A stretch of DNA of 12,720 nucleotides. It comes from Verrucomicrobiota bacterium (GTDB taxonomy: Bacteria > Verrucomicrobiota > Verrucomicrobiia > Limisphaerales > AV2). A program made the position numbers and the translations under genes. Where the stretch lies: assembly GCA_003218935.1 (NCBI GenBank), contig QHPA01000184.1:1-12720 (forward strand), written 5' to 3'. Shown piece after piece: positions 6,073-12,720 of this stretch (its first letter is position 1; the number at the start of each line of letters is the position of its first letter). The notes beneath the pieces were generated by a model, which worked only from the letters and a program-made list of their open reading frames with translations, searched no databases and was not told the DNA's origin.

Positions 6073-8610
6073 ATGAAAAGAACGCAAGAACTTATGCCGG
6101 CCGTCCCTCCCGTTTCTGGCATCCTGGCGAGACCGCTTGTTTTGACGGCCCTCATGCTGCTGCTGGCAGTCTCTGCAAAGTGCGCAGACTATCAAGCCAC
6201 GGTCCTCAGCGACGGGCCGCGGGCGTACTATCGGTTCAACGATGACACCGGCAGGTCCCCCATCAACAGGAACAGCGGCAGTTTGGGAGCGGCGGGCAAT
6301 GCCACCAACGATCTGCCCACCGGGGTGGTGCATCCCTTTCCCGGCGCGCTGGCCGGCGACGGGAATCGTTCTGAATTTTTCGATTTCTCCACCAGAACTG
6401 AGATTCCTTGGAATGCCGCCCTGAATCCGCCCAATACGCAGCCGTTCACCGTCGAAGCGTGGTTCTATCCGGCGAGCGACCAGACCGCCACCGGGCAGTC
6501 TCCGATCAATAACCGTTATGCCTATCCCACTTCCACTCCAGGTCGGCAAGGATGGGTTTTCTTCCAGCGTAAGCCAAGCGCTGACTATGTGGGTGGCGAA
6601 CAGGTGGGATGGAACTTCAGAATGTATAATGGGATCGGGACCAGCGGACGCCTTGATGTCACGAGCCTGGTTCCTTACGAGCTTGGCAAGTGGACCCATG
6701 TGGTCGTCGTTTACGATCCAGTCGAGGTAACAAATGCAACTGTGACAATGTACATTAACGGCGTGGCAGCGAACACGAACATCTGGACTGGTGGGGGAAG
6801 TGGAACCGATCCGGGCTACGTGGCCAACACGAATGACCACGATCCGCTTGAGGCAGTAAACGGACCGGCAGCGCTCGCGCTTGGAAACTACAACAACACG
6901 GCAGGGTCGAGTTTAAACCCGTATTTTGGCGCTATTGATGAATTCGCATTCTATACCAATAAGCTCAGCTCCGCGCAGATCCTGGCCCATTACCAGAATG
7001 CAACCAACGCGGCGCGCTCAGTCCCCTATCAAACGCTCGTCCAATCGGACAACCCGGTTGAATACTTGCGGCTCGATGAAATCGCCCCCGGGCCGGATAT
7101 CGCAATCAACATGGGCGATTTGCGGAATGGCGGCGTGGCAACCAACGCCCCTGGCGTGCGGCACCCCGCCCAAAGCGCGCTGGCAGGCAGAATCGACGAC
7201 GGCGCGTTTAGCGGTCACTGGCGGAATGGCGGTGGCGCTTTTGCGGATATAGCGTGGAACGCGGCCAATAACCCGGACGCGAGTGTTCCCTTCACTTTTG
7301 AAGGCTGGTTCAGACCGACTGCTGACCAAATGAACCCTGGCCCGTCTCCCGTCAACAATCGCTTGGCCAATGGCATCGCTAATCGCACCGGCTGGGTAAT
7401 ATACCAACGAGATCCCAACGATACTTACAAAGGAGTGCCGGGTGATTCAGGTGTGGGATGGACGTTCAGGATGTACACCGGCAGTGGGAGTGGTGGCCAG
7501 GATGTCCTGACTGGCGTTCCCTATAACGTGGGCGAATGGCAGCATTTGGTGGTTACCTGGGAACCGCAAACCGATGTTGGTCCTGCTGTCAACGGCGGAG
7601 TAGCGTGGCAGGGTACCTTGACTGCGTACGTTGACGGCCTCGCCGTAGCCACGAACACGGCGGCCACTTACTCGGCAAATACCGATCCGACCGAGGACGG
7701 CAGGCCGCCGACGGATTTTGCCGTCGGTTCCTATAACCTGGCTTCGGGAGGAGGCGAAGAATTTGAAGGGGACATTGATGAAGTCGCCTTCTACAACAAC
7801 TACGTGCTGACGCCGGACCAAATCCTGGCCCATTATCAGGCCGGCACGAATTCCCACCCAGCCACGAACTATGAGACGCTGGTTCTGACCGCCCCGTTTA
7901 CTGGACCCGAAAGAGAGGGCCCCAAAACCTACTTGCGCTTCAATGATCCGGCCACTTACCCGACGAGCAACGCCGGCGCTCTCGGCTCCCTGACCGATGG
8001 AAATCTGGTCCTCACTACCAATATCGCCTCCGGGCCACAAGCTCCGGCGTACGTCGGTTTCGAGGCATCAAATGCAGCGTTACCGCTTGATGGTCTCAAG
8101 CAGTGGGCCAGTCTGAACAACCCGACAGGCCTGAACATTTCCGGACAGATAACCTTGGAGGCCTGGATAAAACCCGGCGCGACCCAAGGCGACCCGGCGC
8201 GTATCATCTCGCACGGGCCTCCTACTCCAACCGTCTATGACCTCAGCACGTATCCACTCCTCACGCTGAGCGGCTCGTTGCTCAGCAGCAACGAGGTCTT
8301 CCTCCGAATCGAAGGGGGTGGAGCGAATTACGCGGTCGGCTCGTCCGACGGCACCAACACTTATCGCGCGAGTTACCCGGTTCCTGCGGGTGATTTAGGA
8401 GGCGGCAATTGGGTGCACCTGGCGGGCACGTACGACGGCGCCAATTGGAGGCTCTTCCGCAACGGCGCGCCAGTCATGGCTTTGCCGGCTCGGTCGATGA
8501 GCTTGCCATCTATGACAAGGCGCTTTCGCCAAACCGTATCGCGGCACACTACTCCACCGGTATCTTCGGGTCGCATCCGCTTGCCATCGGACTCTCGGGC
8601 GCTCAGGTAA
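6073..8610 (+). CDS. Secreted LamG-repeat (concanavalin A-like) protein; third domain truncated by frameshift
   Basis: This is a secreted protein built of laminin-G-like beta-sandwich domains, which typically bind glycans or other surface ligands; its true ligand cannot be read from the sequence. From ATG 6073, residues 1-38 form a signal peptide (MKRTQELMP..., hydrophobic LVLTALMLLLAVSA). GTG 6052 and ATG 6094 are alternative starts and none has a clear Shine-Dalgarno. Domain 1 starts at residue 39 (DYQATVLSDGPRAYYRF), domain 2 at 319 (YQTLVQSDNPVEYLRL) and domain 3 at 600. Domains 1 and 2 are clear tandem duplicates: both carry SP(I/V)NNR, GW(V)..., RMY(N/T)G and a (F/Y)xGxIDExAFY...ILAHYQ ending. 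Domain 3 is a different LamG subtype (ITLEAWIKPGA, WVHLAGTYDGANWRLFRNGAPV) and breaks after residue 801. The last 44 codons (MALPARSM onward) are an out-of-frame tail, ending at 8610. Confidence 0.85.
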   Translation: MKRTQELMPAVPPVSGILARPLVLTALMLLLAVSAKCADYQATVLSDGPRAYYRFNDDTGRSPINRNSGSLGAAGNATNDLPTGVVHPFPGALAGDGNRSEFFDFSTRTEIPWNAALNPPNTQPFTVEAWFYPASDQTATGQSPINNRYAYPTSTPGRQGWVFFQRKPSADYVGGEQVGWNFRMYNGIGTSGRLDVTSLVPYELGKWTHVVVVYDPVEVTNATVTMYINGVAANTNIWTGGGSGTDPGYVANTNDHDPLEAVNGPAALALGNYNNTAGSSLNPYFGAIDEFAFYTNKLSSAQILAHYQNATNAARSVPYQTLVQSDNPVEYLRLDEIAPGPDIAINMGDLRNGGVATNAPGVRHPAQSALAGRIDDGAFSGHWRNGGGAFADIAWNAANNPDASVPFTFEGWFRPTADQMNPGPSPVNNRLANGIANRTGWVIYQRDPNDTYKGVPGDSGVGWTFRMYTGSGSGGQDVLTGVPYNVGEWQHLVVTWEPQTDVGPAVNGGVAWQGTLTAYVDGLAVATNTAATYSANTDPTEDGRPPTDFAVGSYNLASGGGEEFEGDIDEVAFYNNYVLTPDQILAHYQAGTNSHPATNYETLVLTAPFTGPEREGPKTYLRFNDPATYPTSNAGALGSLTDGNLVLTTNIASGPQAPAYVGFEASNAALPLDGLKQWASLNNPTGLNISGQITLEAWIKPGATQGDPARIISHGPPTPTVYDLSTYPLLTLSGSLLSSNEVFLRIEGGGANYAVGSSDGTNTYRASYPVPAGDLGGGNWVHLAGTYDGANWRLFRNGAPVMALPARSMSLPSMTRRFRQTVSRHTTPPVSSGRIRLPSDSRALR

Positions 8611-8744
8611 ACATCACCTGGACCGCCGGCACGCTGCAACAATCGGACAACGTGACCGGCACCTACGCTGACTTGCCTGGCGTCACTTCGCCCTACAAGC
8701 CGCCGGCAGGCCCGGCCTCCAGGTTTTATCGCTTGAGACAATAA
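8476..8744 (+). pseudogene. Out-of-frame C-terminal remainder of the LamG protein
   Basis: In the frame beginning at positions divisible by 3, the sequence from about 8478 reads HGFAGSVDELAIYDKALSPN... and ends at TAA 8742-8744. This is exactly the closing strand of a LamG domain (compare FEGDIDEVAFYNNYVLTPDQ in domain 2). It is followed by a tail (VNITWTAGTLQQSDNV ... SRFYRLRQ) of the type ending many verrucomicrobial secreted proteins. Domain 3 stops at NGAPV, and this piece resumes without the roughly 25 residues that normally lie between the 'RNG' turn and 'F.GSIDE'. A deletion of 3n+1 bases explains both the missing residues and the frame change. It could be a real mutation or an assembly error. 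Confidence 0.75.
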
Positions 8745-8786
8745 GACGAACCAGGGGGAGTCGTAAGGCGCTTTCCGATCGGGGGT

Positions 8787-8811
8787 GGTTCATGGGAAGG
8801 CTCGCCCCACC
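8787..8811. repeat. Partial copy of the intergenic palindrome family
   Basis: The stretch ggttcatggg, aagg, ctcgccccacc repeats two blocks found at the intergenic palindrome: ctcgccccacc (5673-5683) and ggttcatggg (complement of 5600-5609). It lies in the 138-bp gap between the LamG remnant and the GNAT gene. No partner arm is visible, so it looks like a decayed or half element. Confidence 0.5.
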
Positions 8812-8860
8812 AAACTGTTACCACTACCGATTCGCGACGGGTCTTGCCCACAATGCGGCC

Positions 8861-8874
8861 GATGTTGTAACATC
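8861..8874. promoter_or_regulatory. Short palindrome just upstream of the GNAT start (possible operator)
   Basis: gatgtt-gt-aacatc is a perfect 6-bp inverted repeat ending 8 bp before ATG 8883. It could be an operator half-site pair or a small hairpin over the initiation region, or simply chance. No -35/-10 pair can be assigned around it. Confidence 0.2.
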
Positions 8875-8882
8875 ATTCAGAC

Positions 8883-9509
8883 ATGCCAAAGGTTCGAAGT
8901 TTGTTGGTTACACTGCGCCTTTACGGTATTGCCGGAGCGAGACGACTCCTCGCCAATAATTTGTACTCCAGAACGCATTGCTTCCGGCTGCATCTGGACC
9001 TCAGAGGATGGCAGTCCAACGGCCACCCCGGCGTTTCCGGGCCTGTCAAAGTGAGACGAGGCCGACTGGAAGAACTGAGGCGGTGGAGGGGAACCGTAAA
9101 GCTGCCGCCAGACTTCTTTGAGGATCTGACTCACGAACTGCAGTGGTTCTATCTGGGTTTCTGGAACGAGGAGATCGCCCACATCCAATGGATCGCTGAT
9201 GGCGAACGACCGTGCACGGTCTCAAACCTTGTGCTGCAGCCAGGGGAAGTGGAAATCAGAAATGTGCACACGTTGGCCAAATTCCGGAGAAAACACTTGT
9301 ATTCGCACGTGGTCGCATTTGCAATCAATGACCTCCAATCCTCCGGCATCAAGACCATCTATGCCCACGTTAATACCGATAATACGGCTTCCTTGAACGG
9401 ATTCCTTGCCGCTGGCTTCCGTTCGATCGAACGAATTACCACCCGACGGCTGATCGGGGTTGACAGGATCAAACATGAGATATTGCAGGGCTCCGCGCAG
9501 AGAACATGA
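8883..9509 (+). CDS. GNAT-fold N-acetyltransferase-like protein, 208 aa
   Basis: Probably an acyltransferase of the GNAT superfamily (acetyl-CoA-dependent transfer to an amine); the substrate is unknown. The N-terminus (MPKVRSLLVTLRLYGIAGAR..., basic and hydrophobic) resembles GNAT proteins with an amphipathic leader. The fold is recognised in the C-terminal half. VEIRNVHTLAKFRRKHLYSH at about residues 121-141 corresponds to motif A (beta-4 plus the pyrophosphate-binding turn), although the usual R/Q-x-x-G-x-G/A loop is degenerate (RRKHLY). NTDNTASLNGFLAAGF at 164-179 is the classic 'N..S...Y...GF' motif B. The stop overlaps the next gene's start (ATGA at 9506-9509), so the two are translationally coupled. 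No strong ribosome binding site precedes ATG 8883. Pairing with a FemAB-like gene suggests work on a cell-envelope or surface-polymer precursor, which is inference. Confidence 0.75.
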   Translation: MPKVRSLLVTLRLYGIAGARRLLANNLYSRTHCFRLHLDLRGWQSNGHPGVSGPVKVRRGRLEELRRWRGTVKLPPDFFEDLTHELQWFYLGFWNEEIAHIQWIADGERPCTVSNLVLQPGEVEIRNVHTLAKFRRKHLYSHVVAFAINDLQSSGIKTIYAHVNTDNTASLNGFLAAGFRSIERITTRRLIGVDRIKHEILQGSAQRT

Positions 9510-10642
9510 ACTCAAGCGATCAGTCCCCCTACCGGTTCGACATCTCATCAGAGCCACGAGATGCCGAGTGGGATGAGTTCCTGGAGGCGACTCCCGACAG
9601 TAATCATCTGCAGTCCTCTCTCTGGTCGCAATTGAAATTCCGGGGCGGATGGCAGGCGCTGCGGCTCATAGCCAGAAGTGATAAAACAATTGTGGGAGGG
9701 CTCCAGATTCTCCACCGCCGATTGCCGATCACGGGACCTGTGGGCTATGTCCCGCGAGGCCCTGTCGTGGCGCGGAATGATGCCGCCCTGTGCAAATTGA
9801 TGGTGGAAAAGCTCGACTCGATCGCCAGAACCGAGCGCTTGACCTATCTCGCAATACAACCACCTAGAAGAAGCGCGCAGTTTGTCCCGGAACTTCTCCA
9901 GCGCGGCTTCCGCCCCAGTCCGTTTTCACTGGCGCCGACCGCCACGGTTCTGATTGAAGCCAACAGGACCCAGACCGAAATGCTGGCAGCTATGCGTAAA
10001 AGCAGACGACGAGTCATCCGCAAAAGCGCCACGGGACCTATCACAGTCCGCACCGGCACCGAACGGGACCTGCCAGCGTTTAATTCGCTTCTGGCCTCGA
10101 CCGGGCGACGCCACCGCTTTTTCCCTCCGTCGGCCGATTATTTCCGGACGATGTGGGAGCTGTTTTCGCGCTCCAACGACATCGTCCTCTTCATTGCCGA
10201 GTGTTCGGGTGAGCCCGTCGCAACCGAATTGGACATCGCGTTTGGCGATACCTTGGTCGCCAAACGTGCCGGATGGTCGGGTCAACGAGCGAGCGACCAT
10301 CCCACTGAGCTACTCGTCTGGGCGGCCCTTAACTGGGCCAGAGAGCAAGGATTGAAGTATTACGACATGGAAGGCATCAATCCGGACTTCGCTCGATCGT
10401 TGCTAAGCGGGAATCTCAACTCCGCTTCCTTCGATCAATTGGACCAGGGGTCCAAGCTCGGATTCGGGGGCGAAATTGTCCTGTTGCCCGAAAACCTCGA
10501 GTTTGTTTACCCGGCAATCCTCGGAACGATGCACCGGACCTGCTGGCTGAGAGTCGCCAAGTCGCGGATGGTAAGAACACTCGCCAGAAGGGCGATCTCC
10601 AGAATTGCGCCCTGGTTGCGGGTGCCGTCCCCTGGTTGTTAG
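9506..10642 (+). CDS. FemAB/FemX-like aminoacyltransferase-fold protein, 378 aa
   Basis: Members of the FemAB family add amino acids from aminoacyl-tRNA to lipid II peptide bridges or act on other envelope polymers; they contain two GNAT-like subdomains. Visible hallmarks: an N-terminal subdomain with NHLQSSLWSQLKFRGGWQAL (about 33-52) and GPVGYVPRGPVV (about 77-88); the positively charged helix MRKSRRRVIRKS near 162-173, equivalent to the 'K.R..I.KA' segment; a second GNAT half with FIAECSGEPVATELDIAFGD and YYDMEGINPD near 286-295; and the closing SKLGFGGEIVLLP near 317-329, matching the 'FK.GFGG' motif of FemX-like enzymes. Length fits the family. A few C-terminal basic residues may form a membrane-proximal helix. 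It begins inside the stop of the GNAT gene (4-bp overlap) and converges with alaS, leaving 79 bp between the stops. Related proteins also occur in exopolysaccharide/exosortase clusters, so a non-peptidoglycan role is possible. Confidence 0.82.
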   Translation: MNSSDQSPYRFDISSEPRDAEWDEFLEATPDSNHLQSSLWSQLKFRGGWQALRLIARSDKTIVGGLQILHRRLPITGPVGYVPRGPVVARNDAALCKLMVEKLDSIARTERLTYLAIQPPRRSAQFVPELLQRGFRPSPFSLAPTATVLIEANRTQTEMLAAMRKSRRRVIRKSATGPITVRTGTERDLPAFNSLLASTGRRHRFFPPSADYFRTMWELFSRSNDIVLFIAECSGEPVATELDIAFGDTLVAKRAGWSGQRASDHPTELLVWAALNWAREQGLKYYDMEGINPDFARSLLSGNLNSASFDQLDQGSKLGFGGEIVLLPENLEFVYPAILGTMHRTCWLRVAKSRMVRTLARRAISRIAPWLRVPSPGC

Positions 10643-10721
10643 ACACTCGACGATGGGTCGGTTTTGCCAGTACGGAAGCACTGTTCCGCGCTGATCTCTT
10701 CACCCGTGGTCCTTCAATTGT
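10643..10721. other. Short convergent intergenic gap, no clear terminator
   Basis: The FemAB-like and alaS genes converge here with 79 bp between their stop codons. The only inverted repeat noticed is a weak 5-bp one (cggaa ... ttccg near 10674-10688) without a T-run, so I do not call a terminator. Confidence 0.5.
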
Positions 10722-12720
10722 TCAAAGCATACTCTTCGCCTTCGCCAGCGCCTCGTCCAGCTTGCTGGCCTCCTTGCCGCCGCCGCGGGCGTTGTCCGGT
10801 TTGCCACCGCCTTTGCCCCCCACAATTGGAGCGATGCTCTGGATAATTTTCCCCGCTTGAATTTTCGCCGTGTACTCGGGTGATACGGTGGCGACCAGAG
10901 CAACAGCGTTGTTCGCTACGCCGCCGAGAACGACGACCCCTTTGAACCGTCCCTTCAGCGCGTCGGCGATCGCCTGGAGGAAATCGCCGTCCGCATCGCC
11001 GAGGTTGTGCGTGATGAACGGAATGCCATCGACCGTCTGGGCGCGACCCAGCAATTCGCTGGCGGCGTTCGACGCGTTGCGCTGCTGGGCGATTTTCACC
11101 TGCTTCTCCAATTCCTTCTGGTGCGCGAGCAAGGCTTCGATCTTCTTCTCCAACTCGGCAACGGGTGAATTCACTTTGCCGGCAAGCGTTTTGATGAGGT
11201 GCAACTCGTCCGTGGCCCTGCGGTAGGCTTCAAGGCCCGCGACGGCTTCGATGCGGCGCACACCGGCGGCAATCGCGCTCTCAGCCGCGATGCGGAACAA
11301 TCCGATCTCGCCGGTCGCGCGCGTGTGCGTGCCGCCGCAAAGCTCCATCGAATAACCATCCAGCGCCTGCGGCTTGCCGCCGATCTGCACGACGCGGACG
11401 GTGTCCCCGTATTTTTCGCCGAAGAATTGCAGCACGTCCTTGCGCGGCTTCACGTCGGCGTAGGGGACCTCGATCCAGCTCACGGGGGCGTTTTCGAGGA
11501 TGCGTTCGTTGACCAGCTTCTCGATGTCAGCGACCTGCTGCGGGGTGAGCGGACCGCTGTTGAAGTCGAAGGTCAGCTTGTCCGGACCGACATAGGAGCC
11601 TTTCTGAGTCGCGTCTTTGCTCACTACTTCGTGCAGCGCCCAGTGGAATAAATGAGTGACGGTGTGGTGGCGTTGGATGGCGAAGCGGCGCGGACGATCT
11701 ACTCTTAGAACGACTCTGTGCCTCTTATCTGGACTCTTTGATGGAAGCACAAGATTCTTCTCCTCTGGATCGATCATGTGGAGGTAAACGCCATTCGGAG
11801 TCTTCGTGGTATTAAAAATTCGGAAAGTTCGCTTCTCGCCCACTTCATTTTCGACTTCAAGCAAGCCTGAATCGCCGACTTGACCGCCCATTTCCGCGTA
11901 GAAAGGGGTAGAAACAGTCACAAAATAGCCTGAGCCTCTATGCCCTCCGAATTCAGTTTCGACCTCAAGTTTTTCGTAACCGACAAACTCACTCGGCCCG
12001 AAGCCAGCAATCGCTTCTGCCACTTCAATCACGGTTTTCTTCTGCGCCGCGCGGGCGCGGGCGCGCTGTTCTTCCATCAACTTTTCAAAACCTTCCTTGT
12101 CCACGGTCAAACCGCGTTCGCGCGCCATCAATTCGGTGAGGTCGAGTGGGAAGCCGTAAGTGTCGTAGAGCTTGAAAGCGAACGCACCGGAGACTTGGGG
12201 AGCGCGCCCGCCTCGGGCGCTGGTTCCCGCGCCCTCGCGGGAACCTTTGGAGGCGTCGGCGCCGGAGGCCGCCTCTGGAGTCCACAGCCACTTGTAGTTC
12301 TCCGTGAGGGGAGCCACGCCGTTGTCCCACGGGTTGCGACAGATGTAATGAAACTTCTCTTCCAGGTCAGCGTCCCCGCGCAGCAATCGGTCGAAAGACT
12401 CCTCTTCCCATACGTGAACTCCCGTTACCTTTGCCGCTTTGTTGATCTTGTGCGCGGTCGTGGACTTGATGCCGCTTAGGATTTCACCCAACGACCAGAA
12501 CACGGGCTTGCCCTCCTTGTCCTGCTCTTTGACCTGCGGCTCGAATAACAGATGGACGTGGTCAGGCATCACACACGCGGCGTAGAGCTGGTACTGCCGA
12601 TGATGCTGCGCGTAAAGGATGCTCTCCAATACGATGTCGCGTTCCATCGGCGTGAGTTGGCGACCCTGACGGGTGGAGAAAGTCACCATGTATTTGCCCC
12701 ACGGGCGTTCGAAGTGCGGA
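10722..12720 (-). CDS. alaS: Alanyl-tRNA synthetase C-terminal half fused in frame behind an HUH (RAYT) transposase domain; 5' end beyond the window
   Basis: One open frame runs from the right edge to TGA at 10722-10724; ATG 12689 is internal, as upstream codons (PHFERPWGKY) remain open to the edge. Numbering from that Met, residues 1-140 are a Y1/RAYT transposase domain (HUH at 44-46, Tyr115). Residues 141-166 are a linker encoded by hairpins, and 167-655 are AlaS. The AlaS part begins at SGAFAFKLYDTYGFPLDL, a conserved segment in the tRNA-recognition part of the enzyme. It continues with the editing domain (HTVTH, H342/H346; CGGTH, C451/H455, the zinc ligands), a coiled region, and the C-Ala domain with the glycine-rich GGKGGGKPDNARGGGK, ending LDEALAKAKSML. 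All editing residues are present and its length matches the C-terminal part of normal AlaS. The catalytic class II core should lie upstream, outside the window. Whether the product is spliced, active, or replaced by a second alaS cannot be seen here. Confidence 0.88.
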   Translation of the reverse strand, partial: PHFERPWGKYMVTFSTRQGRQLTPMERDIVLESILYAQHHRQYQLYAACVMPDHVHLLFEPQVKEQDKEGKPVFWSLGEILSGIKSTTAHKINKAAKVTGVHVWEEESFDRLLRGDADLEEKFHYICRNPWDNGVAPLTENYKWLWTPEAASGADASKGSREGAGTSARGGRAPQVSGAFAFKLYDTYGFPLDLTELMARERGLTVDKEGFEKLMEEQRARARAAQKKTVIEVAEAIAGFGPSEFVGYEKLEVETEFGGHRGSGYFVTVSTPFYAEMGGQVGDSGLLEVENEVGEKRTFRIFNTTKTPNGVYLHMIDPEEKNLVLPSKSPDKRHRVVLRVDRPRRFAIQRHHTVTHLFHWALHEVVSKDATQKGSYVGPDKLTFDFNSGPLTPQQVADIEKLVNERILENAPVSWIEVPYADVKPRKDVLQFFGEKYGDTVRVVQIGGKPQALDGYSMELCGGTHTRATGEIGLFRIAAESAIAAGVRRIEAVAGLEAYRRATDELHLIKTLAGKVNSPVAELEKKIEALLAHQKELEKQVKIAQQRNASNAASELLGRAQTVDGIPFITHNLGDADGDFLQAIADALKGRFKGVVVLGGVANNAVALVATVSPEYTAKIQAGKIIQSIAPIVGGKGGGKPDNARGGGKEASKLDEALAKAKSML
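12199..12245. repeat. REP-like hairpins at the 3' junction of the RAYT domain with alaS
   Basis: GGAG (12199-12202) precedes gcgcccg-cct-cgggcgc (12204-12220, 7-bp perfect stem, 3-nt loop). It is followed at once by ggttcccgcg-ccct-cgcgggaacc (12222-12245, 10-bp perfect stem). The first unit has the same tetranucleotide-plus-stem geometry as the REPs inside the alpha-2-macroglobulin gene. Translated on the minus strand, the tract gives the linker GSREGAGTSARGGRAPQ between the transposase and AlaS domains. RAYT genes are classically flanked by REPs, which fits. Confidence 0.75.
12246..12720 (-). mobile_element. REP-associated tyrosine transposase (RAYT, IS200-like Y1) domain embedded in alaS
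   Basis: RAYTs are single-domain HUH endonucleases thought to mobilise REP elements through single-stranded DNA. The frame reads PHFERPWGKYMVTFSTRQGR, the usual start of such proteins. It continues with YQLYAACVMPDHVHLLF, the HUH metal-binding motif (His-Val-His, bases 12552-12560), a helix with SLGEILSGIKSTTAHKIN, then W-EEESFDRLLRGDADLEEKF, and YICRNPWDNGVA with the presumed nucleophilic Tyr at 12345-12347. It closes with NYKWLWTPE. All catalytic positions are retained, so the domain is not obviously decayed. It has no stop codon of its own and reads straight into AlaS. Its very N-terminus is cut by the window edge. Confidence 0.85.

Noticed and set aside
5872..6840. 322-codon minus-strand frame opposite the LamG gene
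   Set aside because: The plus strand encodes clear tandem LamG domains; the opposite frame is a compositional shadow.
8470..8485. Programmed ribosomal frameshift in the LamG gene
   Set aside because: No slippery heptamer or downstream structure is evident, and domain residues are missing, which favours a deletion or assembly error.
10643..10721. Bidirectional terminator between the convergent genes
   Set aside because: Only a weak 5-bp inverted repeat and no U-tract.
12192..12720. Intein as an explanation for the insert in alaS
   Set aside because: No Hint-domain splicing motifs (N-terminal Cys/Ser block or C-terminal HN+C/S/T) are visible; the insert instead matches an HUH transposase.

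Overview
The window looks like a chromosomal stretch from a GC-rich bacterium, most likely a Verrucomicrobiota of the Pedosphaera/Limisphaerales type. This assignment rests on recalled family resemblance, not on a search: a very long secreted alpha-2-macroglobulin, a multi-LamG secreted protein with the characteristic '...ITWTAG-L-Q-...-FYRLRQ' tail, a RAYT-type transposase, and many short palindromic repeats lying inside and between genes. Five protein-coding loci account for nearly all the sequence.

Layout. (1) Positions 1-5532, minus strand: one uninterrupted frame of 1844 codons running off the left edge, encoding a secreted bacterial alpha-2-macroglobulin with an intact CxEQ thioester motif. 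Two REP pairs and a 7-bp tandem repeat lie inside it without breaking the frame. (2) Positions 5533-6072: a non-coding gap between divergent genes, holding a long palindrome and repeat debris. (3) Positions 6073-8744, plus strand: a secreted three-LamG protein. Its third domain is cut by a deletion or frameshift near 8476-8481, so the C-terminal tail is in another frame. (4) Positions 8883-10642, plus strand: a translationally coupled pair, a GNAT-like acetyltransferase and a FemAB-like aminoacyltransferase, overlapping by 4 bp. (5) Positions 10722-12720, minus strand: the C-terminal half of alanyl-tRNA synthetase, fused in frame behind an HUH (Y1, RAYT-type) transposase domain. The fusion runs off the right edge.

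The most notable feature is the link between (5) and the repeats. A RAYT-like domain sits inside alaS, its 3' junction is made of REP-like hairpins, and REPs of the same geometry (G[TG]AG tetranucleotide, then an 8-bp stem with a 3-nt loop, in inverted pairs) are found in frame in the alpha-2-macroglobulin gene. This suggests a REP/RAYT system whose elements can be accommodated inside coding sequence, in one case inside a normally essential tRNA synthetase gene. The alpha-2-macroglobulin, LamG and FemAB/GNAT genes all point to the cell envelope, but nothing shows that they act together.
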